38,702 bases of DNA from CALBPI01 sp038529355 (GCA_038529355.1 JBCBDU010000033.1:1-38702), one strand, 5' to 3'. Positions 15,407 to 24,951 are shown, counted from the first letter of the stretch. Translations and numbers: made by a program. The notes: generated from the sequence alone by a model not told the origin.

Positions 15407-16555
15407 ATGGCAAAACGTGACTACTACGAAGTGCTGGGAGTGTCGAAATCGGCAGAAGCGGCAGAGCTGAAAAAAGCTTACCGCCGGCTGGCGATGAAGC
15501 ACCATCCTGATCGCAATCCGGATGACGAGAAAGCCGAGGCACGTTTCAAGGAAGCGAAAGAGGCCTATGAGGTCTTGTCCGATGCGCAGAAGCGTGCGGC
15601 GTACGACCAGTTTGGGCATGCAGGCGTCAGCAACAGTGCATCAGGCGGACAGGGCCATGGCGGCTTCGGCGGCGCCGATTCGTTCAGTGATATGTTCGGC
15701 GATGTCTTTGGCGACATCTTCGGCGGTGCCCGACGTGGCGGCGGCGGTGGTCGACAAGTTTTTCGTGGCGCGGACTTACGTTACGAACTTGAGATGTCAC
15801 TTGAACAAGCGATTCGTGGTGAAGAGACCAAACTCGACATTCCGACCTTCGTCAGTTGCGATACCTGCAACGGCAGCGGTGCCAAAAAGGGCTCGAAGCC
15901 CGAGACGTGCGAAACCTGTGCCGGTAACGGTCAGGTGCGCATGACGCAAGGCTTTTTCTCGGTGCAGCAAACCTGCCCGACGTGTCAGGGCGAAGGTACG
16001 CAGATCAAGGACCCCTGCGGTTCGTGCGACGGTCGAGGGCGCCAGCGGCGCACGCGGACACTGTCTGTCAAGATCCCGGTTGGCGTTGATGATGGCGATC
16101 GTATCCGGCTGACGGGCGAGGGCGAAGCCGGGCGCAACGGCGGACCAGCCGGCGATTTGTACGTCGAGATTCGCGTGCAATCACACGAGGTGTTTGAGCG
16201 CGACGGGCCGGACCTGCATTGCGAGATTCCGATCAATTTCGTGGTCGCAGCGCTTGGCGGTAACGTAGATGTGCCAACCCTTGATGGACAGGTGTCACTG
16301 AAGGTGCCGCAGGGCACGCAGACGGGTAAGGTTTTCCGGTTGCGCGGCAAGGGTGTGCCGACTGTGCGGATTCGTGAGCCTGGTGACTTGTATTGCCGCG
16401 TGGCGGTAGAGACGCCGGTCAATCTGACCACCGAACAAAAAGGTCTGTTGCGCAAGTTTGACGATGCGGTCGATCTCGGCGGCGATCGTCACAACCCGCG
16501 AACACGGTCATGGACCGATAACGTGAAGCGATTCTTCGACAATATCGGCTCGTAA
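15407..16555 (+). CDS. dnaJ: Co-chaperone DnaJ (Hsp40, type I)
   Basis: 382 residues with all four domains of a full DnaJ. The J domain starts MAKRDYYEVLGVSKSAEAAE and has HPD at 33-35, which stimulates DnaK ATPase. A Gly/Phe-rich region spans about 71-117. The zinc region has four CxxCxGxG repeats: CDTCNGSG, CETCAGNG, CPTCQGEG and CGSCDGRG (Cys151/154, 168/171, 190/193, 204/207). The C-terminal substrate-binding part follows with LRGKGVPTVR. It delivers unfolded clients to DnaK. It lies 95 bases after dnaK, across a strong hairpin, with GAAGGTGA as ribosome site. In relatives dapB often follows; here a 281-base gap and then carA follow. Confidence 0.98.
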   Translation: MAKRDYYEVLGVSKSAEAAELKKAYRRLAMKHHPDRNPDDEKAEARFKEAKEAYEVLSDAQKRAAYDQFGHAGVSNSASGGQGHGGFGGADSFSDMFGDVFGDIFGGARRGGGGGRQVFRGADLRYELEMSLEQAIRGEETKLDIPTFVSCDTCNGSGAKKGSKPETCETCAGNGQVRMTQGFFSVQQTCPTCQGEGTQIKDPCGSCDGRGRQRRTRTLSVKIPVGVDDGDRIRLTGEGEAGRNGGPAGDLYVEIRVQSHEVFERDGPDLHCEIPINFVVAALGGNVDVPTLDGQVSLKVPQGTQTGKVFRLRGKGVPTVRIREPGDLYCRVAVETPVNLTTEQKGLLRKFDDAVDLGGDRHNPRTRSWTDNVKRFFDNIGS

Positions 16556-16703
16556 CCATCCGTGGCGGACGGGTTGAATCGTCCTAGAAACAAGCGGTTT
16601 GTGCGCAGTGACCCGCGCGCAGGGTGGTACAAAGAGTGACCGGACGCGAACTGTGCAGGCACGCGTTCGAGTCGATCCTGCGCGAACGGCTACCGGCCGG
16701 CAC

Positions 16704-16836
16704 TTTTCAAAACCACGATGCTGACGTAAACTGTTTCGGGTCGCAGCTAAAACCTTCGACCTATGCCAAAGCGGGAGCCGTCCTAAAAAGACCTTCCGCT
16801 TTCGTGTATCTGCTCACTGCAGGCTTAGAGGTCTAC
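16704..16836 (+). promoter_or_regulatory. carA leader: weak promoter candidate, hairpin, tiny upstream frame
   Basis: The 281 bases between dnaJ and carA hold no gene. A possible promoter is TTTTCA (16704-16709), 17 bases, TAAACT (16727-16732), four matches in each box. Downstream AAAGCGG (16768-16774) can pair with CCGCTTT (16796-16802). Inside this hairpin region a frame of seven codons runs from ATG 16764 to TAA 16787 (MPKREPS), lacking a ribosome site. carAB leaders are attenuated in some pseudomonads, so a leader function is possible but not shown. Confidence 0.3.
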
Positions 16837-18024
16837 ATGGTTACACCAGCAATTCTTGCACTCGCCGATGGCACCGTCTTCAGGGGTTTGTCGTGCGGCG
16901 CTGACGGCGAAACAGTCGGCGAAGTTGTGTTCAACACGGCAATGACGGGTTATCAGGAAATTCTCACGGATCCTTCCTATTGCCAACAAATAGTTACGCT
17001 GACCTACCCGCATATCGGTAACACAGGTACCAATAGCGAAGATTTTGAGTCAGATCGTGCACACGCGGCCGGTCTGATTATCCGCGACCGCTCGATCGTC
17101 ACGTCCAGTTGGCGCAGCGAATCCAATCTTGCCGACTTTTTGCGCCGCGCCGGACTGGTGGCGATCGCCGACCTCGATACGCGCCAATTGACGCGACATA
17201 TTCGTGAGCACGGCGCGCAGGCAGGCTGCATCATAACCGCGCGCGAAGGCGTATCAGGCTCGGAGCTTGCCAAAGAGGCGGTTGCCAAGGCCAAAGAGAC
17301 GCCGTCGCTCGCCGGTGCCGACCTTGCGCAGGTGGTGACGACGACCGAGAGTTATCAGTGGGCACAAGGTGAGTCCTGGGACCAGCCAAATCCGGTTGTG
17401 ACACGGCGCATTGCGCCGATCCATATCGTGGCTTACGACTTTGGCATCAAGCGCAATATCCTGCGCCTGCTGGTCGAGCACGATTGCCGCGTGACGGTGG
17501 TACCCGCAAAGACTTCCGTCGAAGACGTGCTAGCGTTGTCGCCGGACGGCGTATTTCTGTCGAACGGACCCGGCGATCCTGAGCCTTGCGACTATGCGAT
17601 CGACGCGATCCGCGAGTTTTTGGCGATGGAGATGCCTATTTTCGGCATTTGCCTGGGCCATCAGTTGTTGGCGCTTGCGCTCGGTGCAAAGACGGTCAAG
17701 ATGCCATTCGGTCATCACGGTGCGAATCACCCCGTGCAAGACCTGGAATCCGGCAAAGTGATGATCACGAGCCAGAACCATGGTTTCGCCGTCGACGAAG
17801 AGAGTCTGCCCGACGAATTGGTGGCAACGCACCGCTCATTGTTTGACAACACGCTGCAAGGCATTCGCCATCGCGACCTGCCGGCGTTCTCATTCCAGGG
17901 TCACCCGGAAGCGAGTCCGGGGCCGCAGGATATGCGCCCGTTGTTTCACCAGTTCTCTCGCATGATCGTCAATCGGGCGAAGAAACAGCTAGCCAGTAGC
18001 GAAAGCGCTGCTGCTGTCGATTAA
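16837..18024 (+). CDS. carA: Carbamoyl phosphate synthase small subunit (glutaminase)
   Basis: 395 residues. Start ATG 16837 (MVTPAILALADGTVFRGLSC) has AGAGGT upstream and matches the family start; the frame is open 71 codons further upstream without family sequence. The N-terminal CarA domain shows GEVVFNTAMTGYQEILTDPS and PHIGNTGTN. The class I amidotransferase domain has the nucleophile Cys272 in GICLGHQ, the SQNHGFAVDEE stretch, and the catalytic His/Glu in FQGHPEASPGP. It releases ammonia from glutamine for CarB, for pyrimidine and arginine synthesis. carB follows after 45 bases, forming a two-gene unit. Confidence 0.98.
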   Translation: MVTPAILALADGTVFRGLSCGADGETVGEVVFNTAMTGYQEILTDPSYCQQIVTLTYPHIGNTGTNSEDFESDRAHAAGLIIRDRSIVTSSWRSESNLADFLRRAGLVAIADLDTRQLTRHIREHGAQAGCIITAREGVSGSELAKEAVAKAKETPSLAGADLAQVVTTTESYQWAQGESWDQPNPVVTRRIAPIHIVAYDFGIKRNILRLLVEHDCRVTVVPAKTSVEDVLALSPDGVFLSNGPGDPEPCDYAIDAIREFLAMEMPIFGICLGHQLLALALGAKTVKMPFGHHGANHPVQDLESGKVMITSQNHGFAVDEESLPDELVATHRSLFDNTLQGIRHRDLPAFSFQGHPEASPGPQDMRPLFHQFSRMIVNRAKKQLASSESAAAVD

Positions 18025-18069
18025 TGCAAAGCGCTGCTGACTCAATCACTTAGTGTAGGAAAATTCAAA

Positions 18070-21000
18070 GTGCCAAAACGCGAAGACCTGAAAAGTGTGC
18101 TGATTATTGGGGCAGGGCCGATCATTATCGGGCAGGCCTGCGAGTTCGACTATTCAGGCGCTCAGGCGTGCAAAGCGCTGCGCGAGGAAGGCTTTCGCGT
18201 CATTCTGATCAATTCCAATCCGGCCACAATCATGACGGACCCGGAGATGGCGGATGCGGTCTACATTGAGCCCGTGCACTGGACTGCCGTTGAAAAAATC
18301 ATCGAAAAAGAGCGGCCCGATGCATTGTTGCCAACGATGGGTGGTCAGACCGCACTGAACTGTGCGTTGGACCTTGTGCGCGAGGGCGTTCTGGAAAAAT
18401 ACGGCGTCGAAATGATCGGTGCGTCGCGCGACGCCATCGACATGGCTGAAGATCGTGAATTGTTCAAGCGTGCGATGGACGACATCGGTTTGTCGTCGCC
18501 CACCGCAGAGGTGGCGCACGATATTGATACTGCGCGCGACATCCAGACGCGTATCGGCTTCCCAGCGATCATTCGACCCTCGTTCACGATGGGTGGCACT
18601 GGCGGTGGTATCGCGTACAACAAAGAAGAATTCGAAGACATCGTCAGCAACGGCCTTGAGCTGTCCCCGACCACCGAGGTTCTGATCGAGGAATCGATCA
18701 TCGGCTGGAAAGAGTTCGAGATGGAGGTCGTGCGTGATCGCAACGATAACTGCATCATTATTTGTGCGATTGAGAACGTTGACGCGATGGGCGTACACAC
18801 TGGCGATTCGATCACCGTTGCGCCGGCGCAAACGCTGACCGACCGTGAGTATCAGGTGATGCGCAATGCGTCGCTGGCTGTGCTGCGCAAGATTGGCGTC
18901 GAGACCGGTGGATCGAATGTGCAATTTGCCGTCAATCCGGTCGATGGTCGTATGGTCGTGATCGAGATGAACCCGCGCGTGTCGCGCTCAAGTGCGCTGG
19001 CGTCCAAGGCCACTGGTTTCCCGATTGCAAAAGTCGCGGCGAAGCTGGCTATTGGTTACACGCTTGATGAGCTTGCTAACGACATCACGGGCGGTCGTAC
19101 GCCGGCATCGTTTGAGCCGACGATCGACTACGTGGTCACAAAGATTCCGCGGTTCACGTTCGAAAAGTTCCCGGGTGCTGATCAGCGCCTGACGACCTCG
19201 ATGAAGTCGGTCGGCGAAGTCATGGCGATCGGGCGCACGTTCCAGGAGTCGTTGCAAAAGGCGTTGCGCGGTCTGGAAACTGATTTGACCGGTTTCGATT
19301 CGCAACTGCGCGCCAAGCGCAGTGATGCGGCCAATCGCGACCTGGTTGAAGAGCAGGTGCGCACGCCGAGCGACAAGCGCCTGTTGTGGGTTGCCGATGC
19401 GTTCCGGGTTGGTTTTGACATCGATCGCGTGCACGAGTTGTCCGGCATCGATCCGTGGTTCCTCGGACAAATTCTCGATCTGGTGCGGGTCGAAAACGGC
19501 GTACGCTCGCTGGGCGAAAAAGCGTTTCGTCCGGCCAACCTTCGCGAGCTTAAGCGGCGCGGCTTTTCTGATGCGCGCCTCGCGCGCTTGACCAACAGCG
19601 ACGAGCTGACAGTGCGCACGCTACGCACCAACGCCGGCATTCGGCCGGTGTACAAACGCGTCGACACCTGCGCGGCAGAATTCGCAACAGACACGGCGTA
19701 CATGTACTCAACGTACGAGCAGTATTGCGAAGCGAACCCCAGTGATAAACCGAAGATTATGATTCTGGGTGGCGGGCCGAACCGGATCGGGCAGGGCATT
19801 GAGTTTGATTACTGCTGCGTACATGCGGCGCTGGCACTGCGCGACGCCGGCTACGAGACAATCATGGTCAACTGCAATCCGGAGACCGTATCGACCGACT
19901 ACGACACTGCGGATCGGTTGTATTTCGAACCGCTGACCTTTGAAGAGGTCATGAACATCGTCGAGCTGGAGCAACCCAAAGGCGTCATCGTGCAGTTCGG
20001 TGGTCAGACGCCGCTGAAGCTTGCAGAAGCCTTGCAGGCGGCCGGCGCACCAATCATCGGTACGTCACCGGACTCGATCGATCTTGCAGAAGATCGTGAA
20101 CGCTTCCAGCGCATCATCGAAGAGTTGTCGCTGTTGCAGCCGCCGAACCAGACGGCACGCAACGAGGATGAGGCAATTGAGCGCGCGGCGCAGGTGGGCT
20201 ATCCGCTGGTGGTTCGTCCGTCTTATGTGCTTGGCGGACGCGCGATGGAGATCGTCTACAACGATGATGATTTGCTGTCGTACATGGAAAGCGCCGTGTC
20301 TGTGTCCAACGATAGCCCGGTGTTGCTCGACGGTTTCCTGGATCAGGCGATTGAGGTTGATGTTGATTTGATCGCAGACGGCGAACGCGTGTTGGTCGGC
20401 GGTATCATGCAGCACATCGAACAGGCAGGTGTGCACTCAGGGGACTCCGGGTGCGCGCTGCCGCCGTTTTCATTGTCGCGCGACGTGCAATCGATGCTGA
20501 TTGATCAAGCCAGTCGATTGGCGGAAGCGCTGAAAGTGGTTGGACTCATGAACACGCAGTTCGCGATCCAGGGCGATCGGGTGTACCTGCTCGAGGTGAA
20601 CCCGCGCGCATCGCGCACTGTGCCGTTCGTCAGCAAGGCCACCGGTGTGCCGTTGGCAAAAATTGCCGCGCGTGTCATGGCCGGCGAAAAACTGGCTGAC
20701 ATGGGCTACGCCGATCACGTTGTGCCGGCGTTCTTCTCGGTCAAGGAAGCCGTATTCCCATTTTCGCGTTTCCCGCATTCCGATCCGATTCTGGGCCCGG
20801 AAATGAAATCGACCGGCGAGGTAATGGGTACAGGTGCCTCGTTTGGCGAAGCCTACGCAAAAGCGCAACTTGCCTCCGGCGTGACGCTGCCTCGTGGCGG
20901 CACGGCAATCATATCCGTGCGCGACCGCGACAAGGAAGATGCCGTCGAACTGGCGCAAATGCTGATCGGTCTCGGATTTGATATCGTGGCGACACAGGGT

Positions 21001-21297
21001 ACAGCCAAAGAGCTGGCTAAAGCGGGCGTTGAGTGCCGCCGAGCGAACAAAGTCAGCGAAGGGCGCCCGCATCTGGTGGACATGATCAAGAACGACGAGA
21101 TCGACTTTATCGTGAACACCACCGAGGGCACGAAGGCCATCCGCGATTCGCAGACGATTCGTGGTGAGGCTGTTGCCCGCGGCGTGACGTACTACACAAC
21201 ACTGGCAGCGGCGATCGCAACCTGCGTTGCCATGCAACATTTGTCGGATGACGGTGTCAATTGTTTGCAGGATCTGCACGCAACCGTTGCCGCATAG
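18070..21297 (+). CDS. carB: Carbamoyl phosphate synthase large subunit
   Basis: 1075 residues, full length, from a GTG with TAGGAAA upstream (MPKREDLKSVLIIGAGPIII). Two homologous ATP-grasp halves are visible: the first with GQACEFDYSGAQACKALREE, PTMGGQTALNCAL and IEMNPRVSRSSALASKATGF; the second with ILGGGPNRIGQGIEFDYCCV, VIVQFGGQTPLKLAEAL and LEVNPRASRTVPFVSKATGV. The first makes carboxyphosphate and carbamate, the second phosphorylates carbamate. The C-terminal methylglyoxal-synthase-like domain, site of allosteric control by UMP and ornithine in E. coli, includes VATQGTAKELAKAGVECRR and IDFIVNTTEGT. greA follows after 42 bases, with a small GC hairpin (21300-21316) just after the stop. 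Confidence 0.99.
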   Translation: MPKREDLKSVLIIGAGPIIIGQACEFDYSGAQACKALREEGFRVILINSNPATIMTDPEMADAVYIEPVHWTAVEKIIEKERPDALLPTMGGQTALNCALDLVREGVLEKYGVEMIGASRDAIDMAEDRELFKRAMDDIGLSSPTAEVAHDIDTARDIQTRIGFPAIIRPSFTMGGTGGGIAYNKEEFEDIVSNGLELSPTTEVLIEESIIGWKEFEMEVVRDRNDNCIIICAIENVDAMGVHTGDSITVAPAQTLTDREYQVMRNASLAVLRKIGVETGGSNVQFAVNPVDGRMVVIEMNPRVSRSSALASKATGFPIAKVAAKLAIGYTLDELANDITGGRTPASFEPTIDYVVTKIPRFTFEKFPGADQRLTTSMKSVGEVMAIGRTFQESLQKALRGLETDLTGFDSQLRAKRSDAANRDLVEEQVRTPSDKRLLWVADAFRVGFDIDRVHELSGIDPWFLGQILDLVRVENGVRSLGEKAFRPANLRELKRRGFSDARLARLTNSDELTVRTLRTNAGIRPVYKRVDTCAAEFATDTAYMYSTYEQYCEANPSDKPKIMILGGGPNRIGQGIEFDYCCVHAALALRDAGYETIMVNCNPETVSTDYDTADRLYFEPLTFEEVMNIVELEQPKGVIVQFGGQTPLKLAEALQAAGAPIIGTSPDSIDLAEDRERFQRIIEELSLLQPPNQTARNEDEAIERAAQVGYPLVVRPSYVLGGRAMEIVYNDDDLLSYMESAVSVSNDSPVLLDGFLDQAIEVDVDLIADGERVLVGGIMQHIEQAGVHSGDSGCALPPFSLSRDVQSMLIDQASRLAEALKVVGLMNTQFAIQGDRVYLLEVNPRASRTVPFVSKATGVPLAKIAARVMAGEKLADMGYADHVVPAFFSVKEAVFPFSRFPHSDPILGPEMKSTGEVMGTGASFGEAYAKAQLASGVTLPRGGTAIISVRDRDKEDAVELAQMLIGLGFDIVATQGTAKELAKAGVECRRANKVSEGRPHLVDMIKNDEIDFIVNTTEGTKAIRDSQTIRGEAVARGVTYYTTLAAAIATCVAMQHLSDDGVNCLQDLHATVAA

Positions 21298-21339
21298 ACG
21301 GCGTGCGCGGCACGCCAATCCCATACAACAGGATTTGAT

Positions 21340-21816
21340 ATGAACAAGGTGCCATTGACTGCGCGCGGCGCAGAGCAATTAAAGGCCGAACTCAAGCAGC
21401 TGAAAAGCGTTGACCGTCCGCGCATTATTCAGGCGATTGCCGAGGCGCGCGAGCACGGCGACCTGAAGGAGAACGCTGAATATCATGCGGCCAAAGAGCA
21501 ACAAAGTTTTGCCGAAGGTCGTATTCAGGAAATCGAGGGCAAATTGTCGAACGCACAGATCATCGATGTCACGCAGCTCAATGCGAATGGCAAAGTGGTG
21601 TTTGGTGCAACGGTTGACCTTCTGAATCTAGAAACCGACGAAACGATTACCTACCAGATCGTTGGTGATGATGAGGCGGACATCAAGAAAGGTCTGGTGT
21701 CGGTCAGTTCGCCCATTGCGCGCGCGATGATCGCGAAGATGGAAGGTGACGAAGTCACTGTCAACGCACCGGCTGGTCCGATTGATTACGAGATTGTCGA
21801 AGTTCGATACGAATAA
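21340..21816 (+). CDS. greA: Transcription elongation factor GreA
   Basis: 158 residues, the family length. The N-terminal coiled-coil finger that enters the RNA polymerase secondary channel carries the hallmark acidic tip EHGDLKENAEYHAAKEQQSF, whose Asp and Glu place Mg2+ for transcript cleavage. The C-terminal FKBP-like domain follows (VVFGATVDLLNLETDETITY; VSSPIARAMIAKMEGDEVTV) and ends GPIDYEIVEVRYE. It restarts backtracked polymerase. AACAGGAT precedes the ATG. It follows carB on the same strand and converges with yhbY, only four bases separating the two stop codons. Confidence 0.98.
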   Translation: MNKVPLTARGAEQLKAELKQLKSVDRPRIIQAIAEAREHGDLKENAEYHAAKEQQSFAEGRIQEIEGKLSNAQIIDVTQLNANGKVVFGATVDLLNLETDETITYQIVGDDEADIKKGLVSVSSPIARAMIAKMEGDEVTVNAPAGPIDYEIVEVRYE

Positions 21817-21820
21817 ACGT

Positions 21821-22120
21821 TCAGCGGCTGCCCAGCACGATTTTCGGTGCGTCGGCGTTGCGGCGGAACAGCAATACGATATTGCCGATACGTTGCACGT
21901 TTTCAGCGTCCGTTTTGTCACAGATATCAGCGATGATCGCTTGTCGCTCGTCCCGGTCCCCGGCACGCACGCTCACTTTGATCAACTCATGAAACGTCAA
22001 CGCACTGTCCAACTCATGCAGCACATTCGGCGACAGTCCCTTGTCGGCAACCATGACGACCGGCTTGAGCTTGTGGCCGAGGCCGCGCAGGGTTTTTCGT
22101 TGGTTTTCTGTCAGCGCCAT
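21821..22120 (-). CDS. yhbY: Ribosome assembly RNA-binding protein YhbY
   Basis: 99 residues from ATG 22120 (MALTENQRKTLRGLGHKLKP). The frame is open 15 codons further upstream but that would run into the rlmE promoter region and has no family match. It is a single CRS1-YhbY (CRM) domain: VVMVADKGLSPNVLHELDSA, then LIKVSVRAGDRDER, then the end motif RIGNIVLLFRRN. In E. coli YhbY associates with 50S precursors. Its divergent neighbour rlmE also acts on 23S rRNA, a conserved pair. The two starts are 74 bases apart. Confidence 0.96.
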   Translation of the reverse strand: MALTENQRKTLRGLGHKLKPVVMVADKGLSPNVLHELDSALTFHELIKVSVRAGDRDERQAIIADICDKTDAENVQRIGNIVLLFRRNADAPKIVLGSR

Positions 22121-22194
22121 GAGGGTCCGCCGTTGCGTTTTCGAAGGCGCACGAGTGTAGGTCAATCGGGCCTGCGTTGCACGGTGGTTTCGCG

Positions 22195-22821
22195 ATGAGC
22201 GGACCGCGTCGTTCCGGTGGCAGTTGGCGCGACCGCCAGGAGCGCGATCCTTGGGTGCAAAAGGCGCGTAGCGAAGGCTACCGTTCGCGCGCAGTCTTCA
22301 AGCTTGACGAGATCGTGCGCAAGGCCAATTTGCTGCGGCCGGACATGATTGCTGTGGACTTGGGTGCGGCGCCCGGTGGATGGTCACAGTATCTGGCCAG
22401 ACAACTGAAAGAGCGTGTTGAAATCTACGCACTGGATTTGCTGGAGATGGACAGCTTGCCCGGAGTGACGTTTCTGCAGGGCGATTTTCGCGAACAGAAC
22501 ATCCTTGATCAGTTATTGTCTCATTTGGATGGGCGTCGTGTGGACCTTGTAATGAGTGATATGGCCCCCAATATCAGTGGAGTAAAGGCGGTTGACCAGC
22601 CTCGTGCGATGTATCTCGCTGAGTTGGCACTGGCCTTTGCCGGCGAAGTCATCAGCAAGAAGGGTGCGTTCGTATGCAAGGTATTTCAGGGCGAGGGTTT
22701 TGATCAGTATGTACGCGAGCTGCGAGCGCAATTCGCCACGGTCAAAATACGTAAGCCCGCCGCGTCACGACCCAGCAGTACTGAGGTGTACGTGCTGGCC
22801 AGAAACCACCGCTTAGTGTAG
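22195..22821 (+). CDS. rlmE: 23S rRNA 2'-O-ribose U2552 methyltransferase RlmE (FtsJ/RrmJ)
   Basis: 208 residues. Start ATG 22195 (MSGPRRSGGSWRDRQERDPW); an in-frame TTG six codons earlier is less likely. S-adenosylmethionine is bound at VDLGAAPGGWSQYL (55-68). The catalytic K-D-K-E tetrad is visible as Lys36 (AVFKL), Asp122 (MSDMAPN), Lys162 (CKVFQGEGF) and Glu197 (STEVYV), matching the spacing known for E. coli RrmJ. It methylates U2552 of 23S rRNA in late 50S assembly and is a heat-shock gene in E. coli. ftsH follows after a 141-base A+T-rich gap rather than in tight coupling. Confidence 0.98.
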   Translation: MSGPRRSGGSWRDRQERDPWVQKARSEGYRSRAVFKLDEIVRKANLLRPDMIAVDLGAAPGGWSQYLARQLKERVEIYALDLLEMDSLPGVTFLQGDFREQNILDQLLSHLDGRRVDLVMSDMAPNISGVKAVDQPRAMYLAELALAFAGEVISKKGAFVCKVFQGEGFDQYVRELRAQFATVKIRKPAASRPSSTEVYVLARNHRLV

Positions 22822-22962
22822 TGTCAGAACCAGTATATTTTTGAGCTAATTTTCGGCTTCAATCTTCTTCGGATAACGGTCCTAACCTACTGTCTTTTAA
22901 GAACTTTACATGGGTGTCTAGATCTTGTAATCGATGAGGCATCCTGACTGCGAGGCGTTCAC

Positions 22963-24894
22963 GTGAACGATTCAGCCAAGAACATTATGATTTTTATTGC
23001 CATTGCACTGGTGTTGATCACCGTCGTGCAGGGCTTCCAGCAAGGCGCGACTGTTGGTGTGACGGAGGAGAAATACTCCGATTTCCTTAAAAAAGTGGAT
23101 GACGGCGTTGTTCGCAACGTCGAGTTCGATGGTGCCGCAGTCCGCTACACGACGGATGGCGGTGCGCGTTATCTTGCGTACAACCCCGAAACGGACACGA
23201 CCGCTCTGATCGGTGACCTGAAGAAAAAGGGTGTGTCGTTCGAGATGCCGCAGCCGGAAGGGCCAAACCTGCTGCTGAGTCTGTTCGTCAATTCGTTCCC
23301 GATTCTGTTGCTCATTGGCGTGTGGGTTTATTTCATGCGTCAGATGCAAGGCGGCGGGGCAGGTGGGCGCGGCGCGATGTCCTTTGGCAAGAGCAAGGCT
23401 CGATTGCTGGGCGAAGACCAGGTAGGCGTCACGTTTGCTGACGTGGCGGGCGTCGAAGAAGCAAAAGAAGAGGTCGTCGAAATCGTCGACTTCCTGAAGG
23501 ACCCGAGCAAGTTCCAGCGCCTGGGCGGCAAGATTCCGAAAGGCGTATTGATGGTCGGATCGCCGGGTACCGGTAAGACATTGCTCGCCCGCGCTATCGC
23601 CGGAGAGGCCAAAGTGCCGTTTTTCACGATATCCGGTTCGGATTTTGTCGAAATGTTTGTCGGTGTCGGCGCATCTCGTGTGCGTGACATGTTTGAGCAA
23701 GCCAAGAAACATGCGCCGTGCATTATTTTCATCGACGAGATTGACGCTGTTGGCCGGCATCGTGGCGCAGGCCTCGGTGGTGGGCACGATGAGCGCGAGC
23801 AAACGCTGAACCAGCTGCTCGTCGAGATGGACGGATTCGAAGGTAACGAGGGCATCATCGTCATCGCCGCGACGAACCGTCCCGACGTGCTGGATCCGGC
23901 GTTGTTGCGACCGGGTCGCTTTGATCGCCAGGTTGTTGTGCCGCTGCCCGACGTGCGTGGCCGCGAGCAGATTCTGCGGGTGCACATGCGCAAGGTACCG
24001 ATTGGCGATGACGTCAAGCCGGGCATCATCGCGCGCGGCACGCCGGGTTTTTCGGGCGCAGATCTTGCCAACCTGGTGAATGAGGCTGCGCTGTTTGCAG
24101 CGCGCGCGAACCGCCGTACCGTGGGTATGGAGGAGTTCGAAAAAGCCAAAGACAAGATCATGATGGGCGCCGAGCGTCGTTCGATGGCGATGAGTGAAGA
24201 TGAGAAAAAACTCACCGCGTATCACGAAGCCGGCCACGCCATTGTTGGTCTGAATGTGCCGGATCATGATCCGGTCTATAAGGTATCGATCATTCCACGC
24301 GGTCGTGCGCTTGGCGTGACGATGTTCCTGCCAGAGGAAGATCGCTACAGCTATTCGAAGCAACGCTTGATGAGCCAGATCTCCAGTCTGTTCGGCGGGC
24401 GGCTTGCTGAGGAGATTATCTTCGGTGCCGATAGCGTCACAACCGGTGCGTCGAATGATATCGAGCGCGCGACGGATATCGCTCGCAACATGGTGACGAA
24501 GTGGGGTTTGTCTGACCGCCTTGGCCCGCTGAGCTACAGCGAAGAAGATGGCGAGGTGTTCCTCGGTCGTACGATGACGCAAACCAAGCAGGTCTCGGAC
24601 GTCACCGTGCATGCGATCGACGAGGAAGTGCGCAGCATTATTGACCAGAACTATGACCGGGCAGAAAAGATTCTGAATGAGAATCTGGACAAGCTGCACA
24701 ACATGGCCGATGCACTGATCAAATACGAGACGATCGACACCGAGCAAATCAAGGACATCATGGAAGGGCGCGAACCGCGTCCGCCAGCCGACTGGACGGA
24801 CAGCGGTCAGCCACCGTCAGGTTTGACCGGTGGTGATGATCAGGTCAATAAGCCGGAAGGCCAGATCGGCGGGCCCGCGGGTCAGTCGAGCTGA
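22963..24894 (+). CDS. ftsH: ATP-dependent zinc metalloprotease FtsH
   Basis: 643 residues from a GTG with GAGG upstream. Inner-membrane AAA+ protease; in E. coli it degrades sigma-32, LpxC and damaged membrane proteins. TM1 is at about 7-24 (IMIFIAIALVLITVVQ) and TM2 at about 105-123 (LLLSLFVNSFPILLLIGVW), with a periplasmic domain between. Walker A is GSPGTGKT (199-206), Walker B IIFIDEID, and the SRH region follows (VIAATNRPDVLDPALLRPGR). The zinc site is HEAGH at 421-425. The tail is Gly/Gln/Pro-rich. The 141 bases upstream are A+T-rich and probably hold a promoter, but I see no sigma-32 match there. A hairpin follows the stop. Confidence 0.99.
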   Translation: MNDSAKNIMIFIAIALVLITVVQGFQQGATVGVTEEKYSDFLKKVDDGVVRNVEFDGAAVRYTTDGGARYLAYNPETDTTALIGDLKKKGVSFEMPQPEGPNLLLSLFVNSFPILLLIGVWVYFMRQMQGGGAGGRGAMSFGKSKARLLGEDQVGVTFADVAGVEEAKEEVVEIVDFLKDPSKFQRLGGKIPKGVLMVGSPGTGKTLLARAIAGEAKVPFFTISGSDFVEMFVGVGASRVRDMFEQAKKHAPCIIFIDEIDAVGRHRGAGLGGGHDEREQTLNQLLVEMDGFEGNEGIIVIAATNRPDVLDPALLRPGRFDRQVVVPLPDVRGREQILRVHMRKVPIGDDVKPGIIARGTPGFSGADLANLVNEAALFAARANRRTVGMEEFEKAKDKIMMGAERRSMAMSEDEKKLTAYHEAGHAIVGLNVPDHDPVYKVSIIPRGRALGVTMFLPEEDRYSYSKQRLMSQISSLFGGRLAEEIIFGADSVTTGASNDIERATDIARNMVTKWGLSDRLGPLSYSEEDGEVFLGRTMTQTKQVSDVTVHAIDEEVRSIIDQNYDRAEKILNENLDKLHNMADALIKYETIDTEQIKDIMEGREPRPPADWTDSGQPPSGLTGGDDQVNKPEGQIGGPAGQSS

Positions 24895-24924
24895 CGCAGT
24901 TGCAACCCGTTTTCGGGTACACGC

Positions 24925-24951
24925 AAACGGCAGCTGCAAGGCTGCCGTTTT
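24925..24951 (+). terminator. Hairpin after ftsH, possible weak terminator
   Basis: AAACGGCAGC (24925-24934) pairs perfectly with GCTGCCGTTT (24941-24950) around TGCAAG; one further T follows, then GCG. The T run is short and partly inside the stem, so termination before folP is probably partial. Confidence 0.5.

Noticed and set aside
21300..21316. GC hairpin GGCGTG-CGCGG-CACGCC after carB
   Set aside because: Short stem with no T run and close to the greA ribosome site; not called as a terminator.
22972..24747. 591-codon minus-strand open frame opposite ftsH
   Set aside because: Lies wholly inside a fully conserved ftsH, His/Arg/Gln-rich translation typical of a shadow frame, no ribosome site or family.
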